DNA of 64,000 bases from Micromonospora parathelypteridis (lineage in GTDB: Bacteria; Actinomycetota; Actinomycetes; Mycobacteriales; Micromonosporaceae). Numbering within the stretch: position 1 is the stretch's first letter; every line of letters starts with the position of its first letter. Under the pieces are notes generated by a model. It did not search any database. It saw only the letters and a list, made by a program, of their open reading frames with translations, and was not told the DNA's origin. Location: contig NZ_JACHDP010000001.1 of NCBI RefSeq assembly GCF_014201145.1, forward strand, positions 992,001 to 1,056,000. Direction: 5' to 3'. Both the position numbers and the translations under genes were made by a program. Shown here in pieces: positions 33,309 to 43,119 of the stretch.

Positions 33309-33363
33309 CGCCGGTCAAGTTACCCGGTGTCAGGTGGGCGCCGGGGGGCGTAGGGTGGATCGT

Positions 33364-33423
33364 ATGCTCGCGCGTCTGACCTGCTGGTGGCCCGCCAACC
33401 CGGCGGCCCACTTCCGCGCGTAG
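33364..33423 (+). CDS. trpL: Tryptophan leader peptide (trp attenuator)
   Basis: A 19-codon open frame encodes MLARLTCWWPANPAAHFRA. Tandem Trp codons followed by a P-A-x-P-A-A-H-like tail are the hallmark of actinobacterial trpE leader peptides. A fused anthranilate synthase gene starts 93 bases downstream. Ribosome stalling at the Trp pair when charged tRNA-Trp is scarce would favour read-through into the biosynthetic gene. A purine-rich GGGTGGA precedes the ATG. Confidence 0.9.
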   Translation: MLARLTCWWPANPAAHFRA

Positions 33424-33516
33424 CTCCATCCACGCGGCCGCCATCGAGGCGGTCGCCCGGATCTCCCGTCCGGAGAGCCCGCCCCGACTGCGGCGCCCGG
33501 CTCGACGGAGACTCCG
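33424..33516 (+). promoter_or_regulatory. Attenuator region of trpEG
   Basis: Between leader stop and trpEG start two stems are visible: GGCCGCC/GGCGGTC (33436-33442 with 33448-33454, 5-nt loop) and CCGGA/TCCGG (33457-33461 with 33469-33473), the latter competing with TCTCC/GGAGA (33462-33466 with 33472-33476). No U-tract is present, so control may act through termination without a U-tract or through occlusion. Mechanism is inferred. Confidence 0.5.
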
Positions 33517-35439
33517 ATGACCCACCTGACCGACCTGCTCGCCGCCGTCGCCGACGGCGTCGACCCTGGCCCCTTCGCGCTGCTGCGCCGCGACGGCGCG
33601 GACGAACTCGAGCTGTTCACCGGCCCGGTCGACACCGTCGAGCGGCTCGCGGACATCCCGCTGACGCCGGGCACCCCCGGGGCACGGACGCTGGCCCTGG
33701 TGCCGTACCGGCAGATCACCGAACGCGGGTTTGCCTGCGTCGACGACGGCGCTCCGCTGGAGTGCCTGCGGGTCCGCGAGCATCAGCGGATCGCGCTGGC
33801 TGACGCTCTGGCCACGCTGCCCGACGAACCGGTCCGCACCGTCGATGCCGCCTTCGACATCAGCGACGAGGAGTACGCGCGGACGGTGCAGCGGGTGCTC
33901 GCCGAGGAGATCGGCCGCGGCGAGGGCGCGAACTTCGTCATCCACCGCGCCCTGCACGCCACCGTGCAGGGCCCACCGCTGGTTGCCGCGCTGGCCGCGC
34001 TGCGCCGGCTGCTGGTCGCCGAGCGCGGCGCGTACTGGACGTTCGTGGTGCACACCGGCACGCGGACGCTTGTCGGTGCCAGCCCGGAGCGGCACGTCAG
34101 CGTCGACGACGGGCTGGTGATGATGAACCCGATCAGCGGCACCTTCCGCAGCGCCGGTGGCACCGCGGACCGGGCGGCGCTGCTGCGCTTCCTTGCCGAG
34201 GAGAAGGAGGTCGAGGAGCTGTACATGGTCCTCGACGAGGAGTTGAAGATGATGGCCACCGTCGCCGAACACGGCGGCCAGGTGATCGGTCCGTACCTGA
34301 AGGAGATGTCGCACCTGGCGCACACCGAGTACCTGCTCGCCGGGCGGGGAACCCGTGACGTGCGGGAGGTGCTGCGCGAGACGATGTTCGCCCCCACCGT
34401 CACGGGCAGCCCGATGGAGAACGCCTGCCGGGTGATCGCCCGGCATGAGCGCCGGGGCCGGGGCTACTACGCGGGCGTGCTGGCCCTGCTCGGCCACGAC
34501 GAGGCTGGCCGGCAGACACTCGACGCGCCGATCCTGATCCGTACCGCCGAGATCTCACCCACCGGCCGGCTGCGGGTGCCGGTGGGAGCCACCCTCGTCC
34601 GACACTCGACGGCTGCCGGCGAGGTGGCCGAGACGCACGCCAAGGCGGCCGGTGTGCTGGCCGCGCTCGGCCTCGGGCCGGCGGCCCCCGCCGGCGGCCG
34701 CGGGCCGGTCGCGCGACTGGCCGACGACCCGGCGGTACGCGAGGCGCTGGCCGCCCGCAACGCACCGCTGGCCCGGTTCTGGCTGGACCAGCGGGCACCG
34801 GACGCGCCGGGGTTGCCCGGGCTGGTCGGTCGGCGGGCTCTGATCGTGGACAACGAGGACACCTTCACCGGGATGCTGGCTCACCAACTGGGCGCTCTGG
34901 GGCTCACGGTCACGCTGCGGCCGTGGCACGTCGGCGGCCCGGTCGACGCGTACGACCTGGTGGTGGCCGGTCCCGGGCCGGGTGACCCGGGCAGCCTGGA
35001 CGAGCCGAAGATGGTGGCGCTGCGGAGCCTGCTGGCCGGGCAGCTGGCGACCGGCCGGCCGACCCTCGCGGTCTGCCTCGGCCATCAGGTCCTCGCCGGG
35101 CTGCTGGGGCTGCCGCTGCACCGCCGGGAGACGACCTATCAGGGGTTGCAGCGGGAGGTGTCGCTGTTCGGCAGGACCCGGCGGGTCGGGTTCTACTCGA
35201 CGTTCACCGCCCGCGCCGAGGCGGACCGGCTGGTTACCGCGTACGGGCCGGTGGAGCTGGCTCGGGACGCCGGCGACGGCGCCGTGCACGCCCTACGCGG
35301 GAGCGGCTTCGCCGGGGTGCAGTTCCACCCGGAGTCGGTGCTCAGCCCGGACGGGATCGAGGTGCTGACCGAGTTGTTGAGCGACCTGCTGCCGGCGCCG
35401 CGCGCCGACGAGCTGTCCGCCGCGGGCGGACACGCATAG
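33517..35439 (+). CDS. trpEG: Fused anthranilate synthase TrpEG (PhzE-like architecture)
   Basis: The product is 640 aa. The N-terminal ~430 residues are a chorismate-utilising TrpE/PabB domain (LVGASPERHVSVDDGLVMMNPISGTFRS, then TVTGSPMENACRVIARHERRGRGYYAGVLAL). The C-terminal ~190 residues form a class I glutamine amidotransferase with nucleophile Cys520 in AVCLGHQVLAG, and His604 and Glu606 in QFHPES. It converts chorismate and glutamine to anthranilate, the first step of tryptophan synthesis. The same architecture is found in PhzE of phenazine synthesis, but the leader peptide with tandem Trp codons upstream and the absence of other phz genes favour the Trp role. The ATG has GGAG six bases upstream. 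Confidence 0.88.
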   Translation: MTHLTDLLAAVADGVDPGPFALLRRDGADELELFTGPVDTVERLADIPLTPGTPGARTLALVPYRQITERGFACVDDGAPLECLRVREHQRIALADALATLPDEPVRTVDAAFDISDEEYARTVQRVLAEEIGRGEGANFVIHRALHATVQGPPLVAALAALRRLLVAERGAYWTFVVHTGTRTLVGASPERHVSVDDGLVMMNPISGTFRSAGGTADRAALLRFLAEEKEVEELYMVLDEELKMMATVAEHGGQVIGPYLKEMSHLAHTEYLLAGRGTRDVREVLRETMFAPTVTGSPMENACRVIARHERRGRGYYAGVLALLGHDEAGRQTLDAPILIRTAEISPTGRLRVPVGATLVRHSTAAGEVAETHAKAAGVLAALGLGPAAPAGGRGPVARLADDPAVREALAARNAPLARFWLDQRAPDAPGLPGLVGRRALIVDNEDTFTGMLAHQLGALGLTVTLRPWHVGGPVDAYDLVVAGPGPGDPGSLDEPKMVALRSLLAGQLATGRPTLAVCLGHQVLAGLLGLPLHRRETTYQGLQREVSLFGRTRRVGFYSTFTARAEADRLVTAYGPVELARDAGDGAVHALRGSGFAGVQFHPESVLSPDGIEVLTELLSDLLPAPRADELSAAGGHA

Positions 35440-35466
35440 TCGCCCCGCCTCGGGGTAGGGCTGGAT

Positions 35467-35525
35467 CGACCGGTGGCGTGGACGGGCCGAGAGCCCCCGC
35501 CCGCGCCACCGGTCGCGGTCGGCGT
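35467..35525. terminator. Bidirectional hairpin between trpEG and wrbA
   Basis: CGACCGGTGGCG (35467-35478) and CGCCACCGGTCG (35514-35525) are perfect 12-bp complements enclosing a 35-nt segment with its own small stem (GGGC/GCCC). It lies between convergent stops. Confidence 0.7.
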
Positions 35526-35548
35526 CGTCACCCGGCCCACCGGGGCCG

Positions 35549-36166
35549 TCACCCGGCCATGCCCGCCTTCAGCGCGGTCCCGATCAGCACCGCCCGCCGG
35601 GCGGTGAGGGCGCAGGCTTCGAGTGCCACCGAGTCCGGGGCGATCTCCCCGTTGTTGCTCGTGTGCGAAGCGCCGTACGGGTTGCCGGCGATGAACTGGC
35701 TGGTATCGGTGTATCCGGGGGTGACCACGATGCCGCCCCAGTGGTAGAAGACGTTGAAGAGCGAGGTCAACGTGGTCTCCTGCCCCCCGTGCAGGGTCCC
35801 GGAGGAGGTGAAGCCCGCGTAGACCTTGTTGGCCAGCGCTCCCTGCGCCCAGAGCGGGCCGGAAGTGTCGATGAACTGCTTCAGCTGAGCGGCGATGATC
35901 CCGTACCGGGTCGGCGCGCCGAGGATCACGACGTCGGCCCAGGACAGGTCGTCGAGCATCGCCTCGGGCACATCCTGGGTCTCCAGGTGGTGCGCATGCC
36001 AGCCGGAGTTGGAGCGGATCGCCTCGTCCGGCGCCAACTCGTGCACCTTGCGCAGGCGCACGTCGGCGCCGGCATCCCCGGCGGCTTCGCACACGGCCTG
36101 CGCCATCTGGTACGTGGTGCCGGTGGCGCTGTAATAGATCACCGCTACCTTGGTCTGGGCAGCCAT
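35549..36166 (-). CDS. wrbA: NAD(P)H:quinone oxidoreductase, WrbA type
   Basis: The product is 205 aa, the usual length. The flavodoxin-like FMN loop is YYSATGTTYQMAQ near residues 11-23. GAPTRYGIIAAQLKQFIDTSG near 85-105 and FTSSGTLHGGQETTLTSLFNVFYHWGGIVV near 120-150 are WrbA signatures. The enzyme performs two-electron reduction of quinones with FMN in the cytoplasm. The ATG at 36166 follows AAGGGGAA by about seven bases. Confidence 0.94.
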   Translation of the reverse strand: MAAQTKVAVIYYSATGTTYQMAQAVCEAAGDAGADVRLRKVHELAPDEAIRSNSGWHAHHLETQDVPEAMLDDLSWADVVILGAPTRYGIIAAQLKQFIDTSGPLWAQGALANKVYAGFTSSGTLHGGQETTLTSLFNVFYHWGGIVVTPGYTDTSQFIAGNPYGASHTSNNGEIAPDSVALEACALTARRAVLIGTALKAGMAG

Positions 36167-36476
36167 CAGAAGTTCCCCTTCTCGTCTCGGGTCAACTCCC
36201 GCGACTACCCGTTGGGCCCAACCTCTAACGGCAGCGCCCACGCGCGTACCCGGTACCGGTCCGCCGGGCTCAAGTTTTCCGCAACTTCCCGACTGTTTCC
36301 GCCCCACGAGCCGTGCGGACGGCGATCCTGATGCCACCGGTGCCGGCGGGAATCAGCCGCCGCCCCGCACCGCGCACCTGAACGGGGGATCGCGCTCCGC
36401 CAGCAACGGCGCTGGCGTAGCGCGATCAGGGGCCCGCCCAGCGCGCTCAACGGCTGCCGGCCGCTGCTGTCGCCGC
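36167..36476. other. Intergenic region with a strong palindrome
   Basis: No gene is visible. The only structure is a 17-bp near-perfect inverted repeat at 36388-36427, listed separately; the remainder near 36170-36300 should hold the wrbA promoter. Confidence 0.5.
36388..36427. repeat. 17-bp inverted repeat hairpin
   Basis: GATCGCGCTCCGCCAGC (36388-36404) and GCTGGCGTAGCGCGATC (36411-36427) pair at 16 of 17 positions around a 6-nt loop. It lies downstream of the DUF3037 gene and could terminate that transcript. Its outer arm GATCGCGCT is also present in the palindrome at 58098-58178. Confidence 0.75.
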
Positions 36477-36845
36477 TCAGTGGACCAGGGCCGCCATCAG
36501 TCGGTCCAGCTCGGCCGCCGGGTCGACCGTGAGGCCGGTGTGCACCGGGCCGGTCTGGATCATCGTGCTGCGCGGCGCGGCCAACCAGTGGAACCGCTCG
36601 CCGAGCCGCATCCGGGTCGCCGGCCCGTCGCCGGAGCAGGTCCGGTCCCAGGAGCCGAGCACCGCCGCCACCTCCGGCAGGTCGACGTCGGGCGCCAGCG
36701 CGCGGACCCGGTCGGCGTCCAGGTGTGTACGCGCGGCCAGGAAGTCGCGCTGCTGACAGTAGAGCAGCACCCCGACGTTGATCTGCTCGCCGCGCTCGAT
36801 GCGGGGCACCAGCCGGATCAGCGCGTACTCGAACGGGTGCCTCAT
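36477..36845 (-). CDS. DUF3037 protein
   Basis: The product is 122 aa. MRHPFEYALIRLVPRIERGEQINVGVLLYCQQRDFLAART is the DUF3037 start (Y-x-x-x-R-x-V-P-R-x-E-R-x-E-x-x-N-V-G-V). ATG 36845 follows GGGGAG by six bases and overlaps the stop of the upstream HipA-like gene as ATGA, so the two are translated together. DUF3037 has no assigned biochemistry; its repeated linkage with a HipA-like kinase suggests it is the kinase's substrate, inhibitor or cofactor (inference). Confidence 0.88.
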   Translation of the reverse strand: MRHPFEYALIRLVPRIERGEQINVGVLLYCQQRDFLAARTHLDADRVRALAPDVDLPEVAAVLGSWDRTCSGDGPATRMRLGERFHWLAAPRSTMIQTGPVHTGLTVDPAAELDRLMAALVH

Positions 36846-37609
36846 GCCGCGCTCCCCTGCGGCAGCCAGTCCGCGGTGCGGGTCATCCGGGCCGACAGGT
36901 GCTCCAGGTACGCGGCCCGGGCGGCATCCGCCGAGTCGAAGTCGGCGGCGGTCAGCCATTCCGCGGGCACCAGCGCCAGCACCTCGGTGAGCAGTTCGGG
37001 GGTGACCCTCGGCGCCAACTCCGCGTCGGCCTCGGCCAGCCGGGAGGCGTACGGGGCCAGCACGTGGTCGTCGGCGCGGTACGCCCGGTGCACGGCATTG
37101 GCCGCACGCGGCCAGTTGTGGTGGAAGTAGAGCGAGGCCCCGTGGTCGATCAGCCACAACTCCCGGTGCCAGACCAGCAGGTTCGGGTTGCGCCAGCTCC
37201 GGTCGACGTTCTCCACGTACGCGTCGAACCAGAGCACCCGGGAGGCCAGCGCCGGGTCGACGGGGTGCGCCAGCGGGTCGAAACCCAGCGCCCCGGGCAG
37301 GAAGTCCATCCCCAGGTTGGCGCCTCCGCTGTTACGCAGCAGCTCTTGCACCTCCTGGTCGGGCTCGGCTCGCCCGATCACGGGGTCGATGTCGAGCACG
37401 ACCAGCGGGGGCACCCGCAGCTCCAGCCGGCGGGCCAGCTCGCCGCAGATCACCTCGGCGATCAGCGCCTTGGGCCCTTGGCCGGCACCCCGGAACTTCG
37501 CCACGTACGTGCCCAGGTCGTCGGCCTCCACCACGCCAGGCAGCGACCCACCCTCGCGCAGCGGGGTGACGTATCGGATCGCGGTGACCTGGCGGAGCAC
37601 GCCGCCCAC
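36842..37609 (-). CDS. HipA-family kinase
   Basis: The product is 255 aa, much shorter than E. coli HipA (about 440 aa), and retains only the kinase-like core. YVAKFRGAGQGPKALIAEVICGELARRLEL near 34-63 holds the ATP-binding lysine. FDAYVENVDRSWRNPNLLV near 128-146 matches the HipA catalytic D-x4-N (D136 and N141 by eye count). LWLIDHG near 151-157 carries the metal-binding Asp. No HipB-like helix-turn-helix gene is adjacent. The GTG start at 37609 has GGAGG ten bases upstream; another GTG lies three codons in. It is translationally coupled to DUF3037. Confidence 0.85.
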   Translation of the reverse strand: MGGVLRQVTAIRYVTPLREGGSLPGVVEADDLGTYVAKFRGAGQGPKALIAEVICGELARRLELRVPPLVVLDIDPVIGRAEPDQEVQELLRNSGGANLGMDFLPGALGFDPLAHPVDPALASRVLWFDAYVENVDRSWRNPNLLVWHRELWLIDHGASLYFHHNWPRAANAVHRAYRADDHVLAPYASRLAEADAELAPRVTPELLTEVLALVPAEWLTAADFDSADAARAAYLEHLSARMTRTADWLPQGSAA

Positions 37610-37642
37610 CCTACTGTGGCCTCCGCCCGCGCCTGCCGGGGA

Positions 37643-38035
37643 TCAGTCGAGCTTGTCGCGCAGCTTGTCGACCTGGGTCTGGAGGCGGTCCACCGCGTTC
37701 TCGTTGTTGACGAAGGTGGAGATGCCCGCGGCCAGCCCCAAGCCGATCAGTACGGCCAGGATGCTGAGCACCAGGCCTCCGATCGACACGCCGCGGCCGG
37801 TGACCCCCGGTCGGCTGGCCATCTTGAGGCCGACGATGCCGAGGATGATCCCGATGATGCCGAGCACCAGCCCCAGCCAGGCGAGGATCGCCGTCAACAC
37901 ACTGAACAGACCGGCCACCCCGAACACCAGGGCAAAGGTCGCGGCGGCGCTCGTCTTCGCCCGGCCGTCCGCCCGATGGGTCCGGGACCCGGCCGGTGCG
38001 CCGGCACCCCGGGCCGGCTCGCTTGCGGCAGTCAT
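37643..38035 (-). CDS. Small DUF4190-like membrane protein
   Basis: The product is 130 aa. A disordered 28-residue N-terminus is followed by two or three membrane helices (TFALVFGVAGLFSVLTAILAW, LVLGIIGIILGIVGLKMA, VSIGGLVLSILAVLIGLGLAAGI) and a short C-terminal coiled coil (ENAVDRLQTQVDKLRDKLD). The glycine-rich hairpin helices resemble DUF4190 proteins. Function unknown. The ATG has GGGAG about five bases upstream. It is encoded just upstream of the HipA-like kinase on the same strand, 33 bases away. Confidence 0.75.
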   Translation of the reverse strand: MTAASEPARGAGAPAGSRTHRADGRAKTSAAATFALVFGVAGLFSVLTAILAWLGLVLGIIGIILGIVGLKMASRPGVTGRGVSIGGLVLSILAVLIGLGLAAGISTFVNNENAVDRLQTQVDKLRDKLD

Positions 38036-38158
38036 GAGGCTCCCTTCCGTACGCGCGGCGCGCGCACTTCCGGATGGCCGCCTTCCCGCTGCGTGGGCGG
38101 TTATGCCCCACGCGGTGCCCAAAAGAGCGTCGGTACCGGTCAGGGGGCGTCAGTCGCG

Positions 38159-38683
38159 TCAGGAGGTGAAGGGGTACCGCAGTTCGAGGATCGTGGCGTC
38201 GCCTCGCTCCTGCCCGACGCCGACCGGCTGCCACTCGAGGGGCGTGACCTCTTCGACCTCGACGACGGTGGGGTCGTCCTTGACCTCGACCTTCGCCGCG
38301 AGCGTGTTCGTGTTGTCACCGCGGACGAAGTAGACCTTGGGAATCTCCATGGTGAGCAGGCCCGAGGCCCCGGTGGGCTTGAAGCAGAAGTTGCTGCCAC
38401 CCGGCAACGTGAGGTCGTTGCTCTGCACCAGGATCAGATCCTCGGGCGGGTTGTTGGGCCTGGAGCCACAGTCGACCAGGGTGATGTGCCCGTCGCCCTT
38501 GATCAGCTTGATGCCCCGCTGGGCCAACACCTGCGCGGCACCCGGGTAGGAGTAGTCCTCCACGATGGAGGGCGGCGTGTCCTCGGCCGACGAGGGCAGT
38601 TGACTGATGACAACGGCTGCGGTGCTGGCCAGCACCACAGCGGCGCCGCCGACGATGGCCGTCTTCCAAGAGGACGTCTGCAC
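38159..38683 (-). CDS. Membrane-anchored hypothetical protein
   Basis: The product is about 174 aa from a GTG at 38683. A single N-terminal hydrophobic helix (AIVGGAAVVLASTAAVVIS) anchors or exports it. The rest is beta-rich with two cysteines (VDCGSRPN, SNFCFKP) that could form a disulfide outside the cell. I do not recognise the family. The start is uncertain because the frame is open to 38800. Confidence 0.6.
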   Translation of the reverse strand: MQTSSWKTAIVGGAAVVLASTAAVVISQLPSSAEDTPPSIVEDYSYPGAAQVLAQRGIKLIKGDGHITLVDCGSRPNNPPEDLILVQSNDLTLPGGSNFCFKPTGASGLLTMEIPKVYFVRGDNTNTLAAKVEVKDDPTVVEVEEVTPLEWQPVGVGQERGDATILELRYPFTS

Positions 38684-38873
38684 TTTGTCGTCAACCCCCG
38701 TGAAGTCACCCGAGAACCAGGCCGTCCGCACACTGGGGTGCGGGGCGGCGCGGCGGCACCGTTGCGGCACCAGATGGCGACGTGGGAGATCGTGCCACAT
38801 CTACGTCCCGCCGTGGGTCCCTCTGTCGGGCGTGTGCCCTACCCTGGCGCAACCACCTGCGGGGAGGAATACG

Positions 38874-39995
38874 ATGACCAGGGAACTCACGGCATCCGAG
38901 GCGCTCGATCTGCGGATGACGAGCCTGCTGTTGCGGGCGCACCCGAGCGCCCGACCCGGTGGCGTCGCCGACGTGGTCGAGTGGTTCGGCGCGATGCAGG
39001 CGCAGGATCTGGCGAGTGGCCTGTGGTCGTTGGGCGCCCGGCTGCCGGGGCGGACCATCGTCGACGTGCAGGCGGCGCTGGAGCGCCGCGAGGCTCTGCG
39101 CACGTGGCCGATGCGCGGCACCGTGCACCTCATCCCACCCGCCGACACCCGCTGGATGCTGGAGCTGACCGGCGTCCGCTCGCTGGCGGGCGCGGCGACC
39201 CGCCGGGTGCAGCTCGGGCTCACCGACGCGGACGCGGACCGGGCGGTGGACGTGCTCGGCGCCGCCTTGGTCGGCGGGGGCCGGCTCACCCGAGCGCAGT
39301 GCCTGGAGGCCCTTCGCGCGGCCGGGGTGGCGACCGACGGTCAGCGCGGCTACCACCTGCTGTGGTTTGCGAGTGTGCGCGGGGTGACCTGCGTGGCACC
39401 GAACATCGGCACCGAGCAGACCTTCGCTCTGCTCGACGAGTGGGCGCCCGAGCAACGCCACCTGGATCGGGACGAGGCGCTGGCCCTGCTCGCCCACCGC
39501 TACGCCCGCGGGCACGGGCCGGTCACCGCCCGCGAGTTCGCCGGCTGGAGCGGCCTCACCCTGACCGACGCGCGGCGCGGGCTGGCCGCCGCCGCCGACG
39601 TGCTGCACACGGTACGGGTCGACGACGAGCCGATGCACGTCGACGCGGCGCTGGCCGACATCGCGTTGGCCGACGCGCGGACACCGCTGGACGACGTGCT
39701 GGCGCTGCCCGGCTTCGATGAGTACCTGCTCGGCTACCGGGACCGCACGCTGATGCTCGACCCGGCGCACCAGGCGGCCGTGGTGCCGGGCAACAACGGC
39801 ATCTTCCAGGCCACGGTGGTCCGCGCCGGGCGGGTGGTGGGAGTGTGGAAGCGCAAGGTCGGCCGGTCCGCGGTCACGGTGACGATCCAACCGCTGACGA
39901 CGCTGGACGCCGCCGCGCGCGCCCGGGTGGAGCAGGCGTTGGGGCGGTACGCCGATTTCCTCGGGCTGCCTGGCCGCTACGACTGGTTGGCCTGA
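38874..39995 (+). CDS. Winged-helix DNA-binding protein, AlkZ/YcaQ-like
   Basis: The product is 373 aa of the HTH_42 family: LTASEALDLRMTSLLL at the start, the Q-x-Q element in AMQAQDLASGLWSLGAR (Gln42, Gln44), and PMRGTVHLIPPADTRWMLELT near 77-97. The C-terminal part includes LPGFDEYLLGYRDRTLMLDP and NGIFQATVVRAGRVVGVWKR. Characterised members (AlkZ, YcaQ) are DNA glycosylases that unhook crosslinked or bulky alkylated bases using the QxQ motif, and some protect producers of DNA-damaging antibiotics. ATG 38874 has GGGGAGG seven bases upstream. No biosynthetic cluster is adjacent, so general repair is the simplest role. Confidence 0.85.
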   Translation: MTRELTASEALDLRMTSLLLRAHPSARPGGVADVVEWFGAMQAQDLASGLWSLGARLPGRTIVDVQAALERREALRTWPMRGTVHLIPPADTRWMLELTGVRSLAGAATRRVQLGLTDADADRAVDVLGAALVGGGRLTRAQCLEALRAAGVATDGQRGYHLLWFASVRGVTCVAPNIGTEQTFALLDEWAPEQRHLDRDEALALLAHRYARGHGPVTAREFAGWSGLTLTDARRGLAAAADVLHTVRVDDEPMHVDAALADIALADARTPLDDVLALPGFDEYLLGYRDRTLMLDPAHQAAVVPGNNGIFQATVVRAGRVVGVWKRKVGRSAVTVTIQPLTTLDAAARARVEQALGRYADFLGLPGRYDWLA

Positions 39996-40027
39996 CCGCT
40001 GCCCCCCTCCTGCGGATGTCGCGGGGG

Positions 40028-40069
40028 CACGGCGGGGGCCGGCGGGCGAACCCGCCGGCCCCCGTCGTG
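40028..40069. terminator. Strong bidirectional terminator hairpin
   Basis: CGGGGGCCGGCGGG (40033-40046) and CCCGCCGGCCCCCG (40051-40064) pair perfectly around the tetraloop CGAA. Pairing continues outward to a stem of about 19 bp with one G-U. It lies between the convergent winged-helix and ABC-ATPase genes. Confidence 0.85.
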
Positions 40070-40078
40070 GTGGCGCTG

Positions 40079-41287
<1,209 letters not shown>

Positions 41288-41297
41288 GACTACTCAC

Positions 41298-42134
41298 CTA
41301 TCCCTTGACTGCGCCGGAGGTCAGGCCGGACACGATGCGACGCTGGAAGAAGAGGACGAACAGGATGATCGGAACGGTGATCACCACGGCGGCGGCACAG
41401 ATCGCCCCGGTGGGGTCCTCGAACTGCGACGCGCCGGTGAAGAACGACAGCGCGGCCGGCACGGTGCGTGACCGCTCGGTGGAGGTCAGCGAGATGGCGA
41501 ACAGGAAGTCGTTCCAGCAGAAGATGAAGACCAGAATCGCCGTGGTGAACAACCCGGGCGCGGCCAGCGGAGCGATCACCCGCCGGAACGCCTGCCCCTG
41601 GGTGGCGCCGTCCATCTTCGCCGCTTTTTCCAGATCCCAGGGGATCTGCTTGAAGAACGCCGACAGCGTGTAGATCGCCAGCGGCAACGCGAAGGTGATG
41701 TACGGCAGGATCAGCCCGGGCCAGGTGTCGAAGATCTTGAGCTGACGCTCGATCTCGAACAGCGGCGACACCAGCGACACCTGCGGGAACATCGCGATGA
41801 GCAGGGAGACGCCGACCAGCAACCGCTTGCCGGGGAAGTCCAGCCGGCTGATCGCGTACGCGGCCATCGCGCCGAGCACCACCGCGATCAGCGTGGCGAT
41901 CAACGCGATGCCGATCGAGTTGACCAGCGCCCGAACGAACTGGTCGGTCTCGAAGATGGTCCGGTAGTTGTCCAGCGTCCACTCCCGGGGGATGAAGTTC
42001 CCGTCGGTGAGGGTGGCCGGCGTCTTGAACGACAGCGACGCGATCCACAGCACCGGGACCATCGCGAAGACGACCACGAGGACGTCCAGCAGACCCCAGC
42101 GCAGCTTCGCCCGAGTGGTGGTTTCGACAGCCAT
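41298..42134 (-). CDS. sugB: Sugar ABC transporter permease (MalG/SugB type)
   Basis: The product is 278 aa with six predicted membrane helices. The EAA loop that docks to the ATPase is present near residues 185-205 ([28 protein letters not shown]). The C-terminus [15 protein letters not shown] is classic for MalG-type permeases. The ATG lies one base after the stop of the first permease, so translation is coupled. Confidence 0.92.
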   Translation of the reverse strand: MAVETTTRAKLRWGLLDVLVVVFAMVPVLWIASLSFKTPATLTDGNFIPREWTLDNYRTIFETDQFVRALVNSIGIALIATLIAVVLGAMAAYAISRLDFPGKRLLVGVSLLIAMFPQVSLVSPLFEIERQLKIFDTWPGLILPYITFALPLAIYTLSAFFKQIPWDLEKAAKMDGATQGQAFRRVIAPLAAPGLFTTAILVFIFCWNDFLFAISLTSTERSRTVPAALSFFTGASQFEDPTGAICAAAVVITVPIILFVLFFQRRIVSGLTSGAVKG

Positions 42135-42135
42135 G

Positions 42136-43119
42136 TCAGCGCCTCTCCCCGTCGTCGCTGCCGGGGGCAGCGGTGCCGAACAGCTTCACGAAGACGAAGG
42201 CGATGATCGCCACGGTGATGAAGATCAGCACCGACATCGTCGAGCCGATGCCGAGGTTGAGACCCCGGAGCAGGTTGTTGTAGGCGAGCATCGACACCGA
42301 CGACGTCTCGTTACCTCCGGCGGTCAGCACGAAGATGTTGTCGAAGACCCGGAACGCGTCCAGCGTGCGGAACAGCAGCGCGACCAGGATCGCCGGCTTC
42401 ATCACCGGCAGCATCACCTTCGTGAACTTCTGCCAGGCGGTCGCGCCGTCGGTGGAGGCCGCCTTGAGCAGGTCCTCCGGCACCAGCGCCAGCCCGGCCA
42501 TCAGCAGCAGTGCCATGAACGGGGTGGTCTTCCAGATCTCCGCGAGCATGATGATCGCCAGGGCGCTGGCCCGCTCGGTGAGCGGCGCGCCGTCACTGAA
42601 CAGGTCGGCCAGGTAGCCGGTGCCGGGCGTCCAGGCGTACCGCCAGGAGAACGCGGCGACCACCGTGACGATCCCGTACGGGATGAGCGCCGAGGTCCGG
42701 ACCAGGCCGCGACCGACCAGGGTGCGGTGCATGATGATCGCCAGACCCATGCCGAGCACCAGCTCGACGGCCACGGTGACCACCGTGATCAGCGTTGTCA
42801 CCCCGAACGCGGTCCACCAGAACTCGTTGCTGAGAACGGTGACGTAGTTCTCCAGCCCGATGAACTCGCGCTGGTCGGGGAAACGCAGGTCGTAGCGCTG
42901 CAACGACAGCCAGAACGAATAGATGATCGGGTACGCGGTCACCAGGACCATGACGAGCGCGGCGGGCGCGCAGAGCAGCAGGCCGAGCTTGCGTTCGGCC
43001 TTCTTGTTCTCGCTCAACGGCGGCTTACGGCGGCCGCCGCGTTGGGTGGGCACGCTTGCCCGCTGGCCGGTCTTCTCGACGGCGGCCTCGGCACCGGTCG
43101 GCGCGGCGTTGGTGCTCAT
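42136..43119 (-). CDS. sugA: Sugar ABC transporter permease (MalF/SugA type)
   Basis: The product is 327 aa. A basic N-terminal cytoplasmic tail precedes six membrane helices, with EAA motif [28 protein letters not shown] near residues 225-250. It forms a heterodimer with the next permease. The ATG overlaps the binding-protein stop as ATGA. Confidence 0.92.
   Translation of the reverse strand: MSTNAAPTGAEAAVEKTGQRASVPTQRGGRRKPPLSENKKAERKLGLLLCAPAALVMVLVTAYPIIYSFWLSLQRYDLRFPDQREFIGLENYVTVLSNEFWWTAFGVTTLITVVTVAVELVLGMGLAIIMHRTLVGRGLVRTSALIPYGIVTVVAAFSWRYAWTPGTGYLADLFSDGAPLTERASALAIIMLAEIWKTTPFMALLLMAGLALVPEDLLKAASTDGATAWQKFTKVMLPVMKPAILVALLFRTLDAFRVFDNIFVLTAGGNETSSVSMLAYNNLLRGLNLGIGSTMSVLIFITVAIIAFVFVKLFGTAAPGSDDGERR

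Noticed and set aside
33517..35439. Phenazine biosynthesis gene phzE
   Set aside because: Domain order fits PhzE, but no other phz genes are present and a Trp leader peptide precedes it, so a tryptophan role is more likely.
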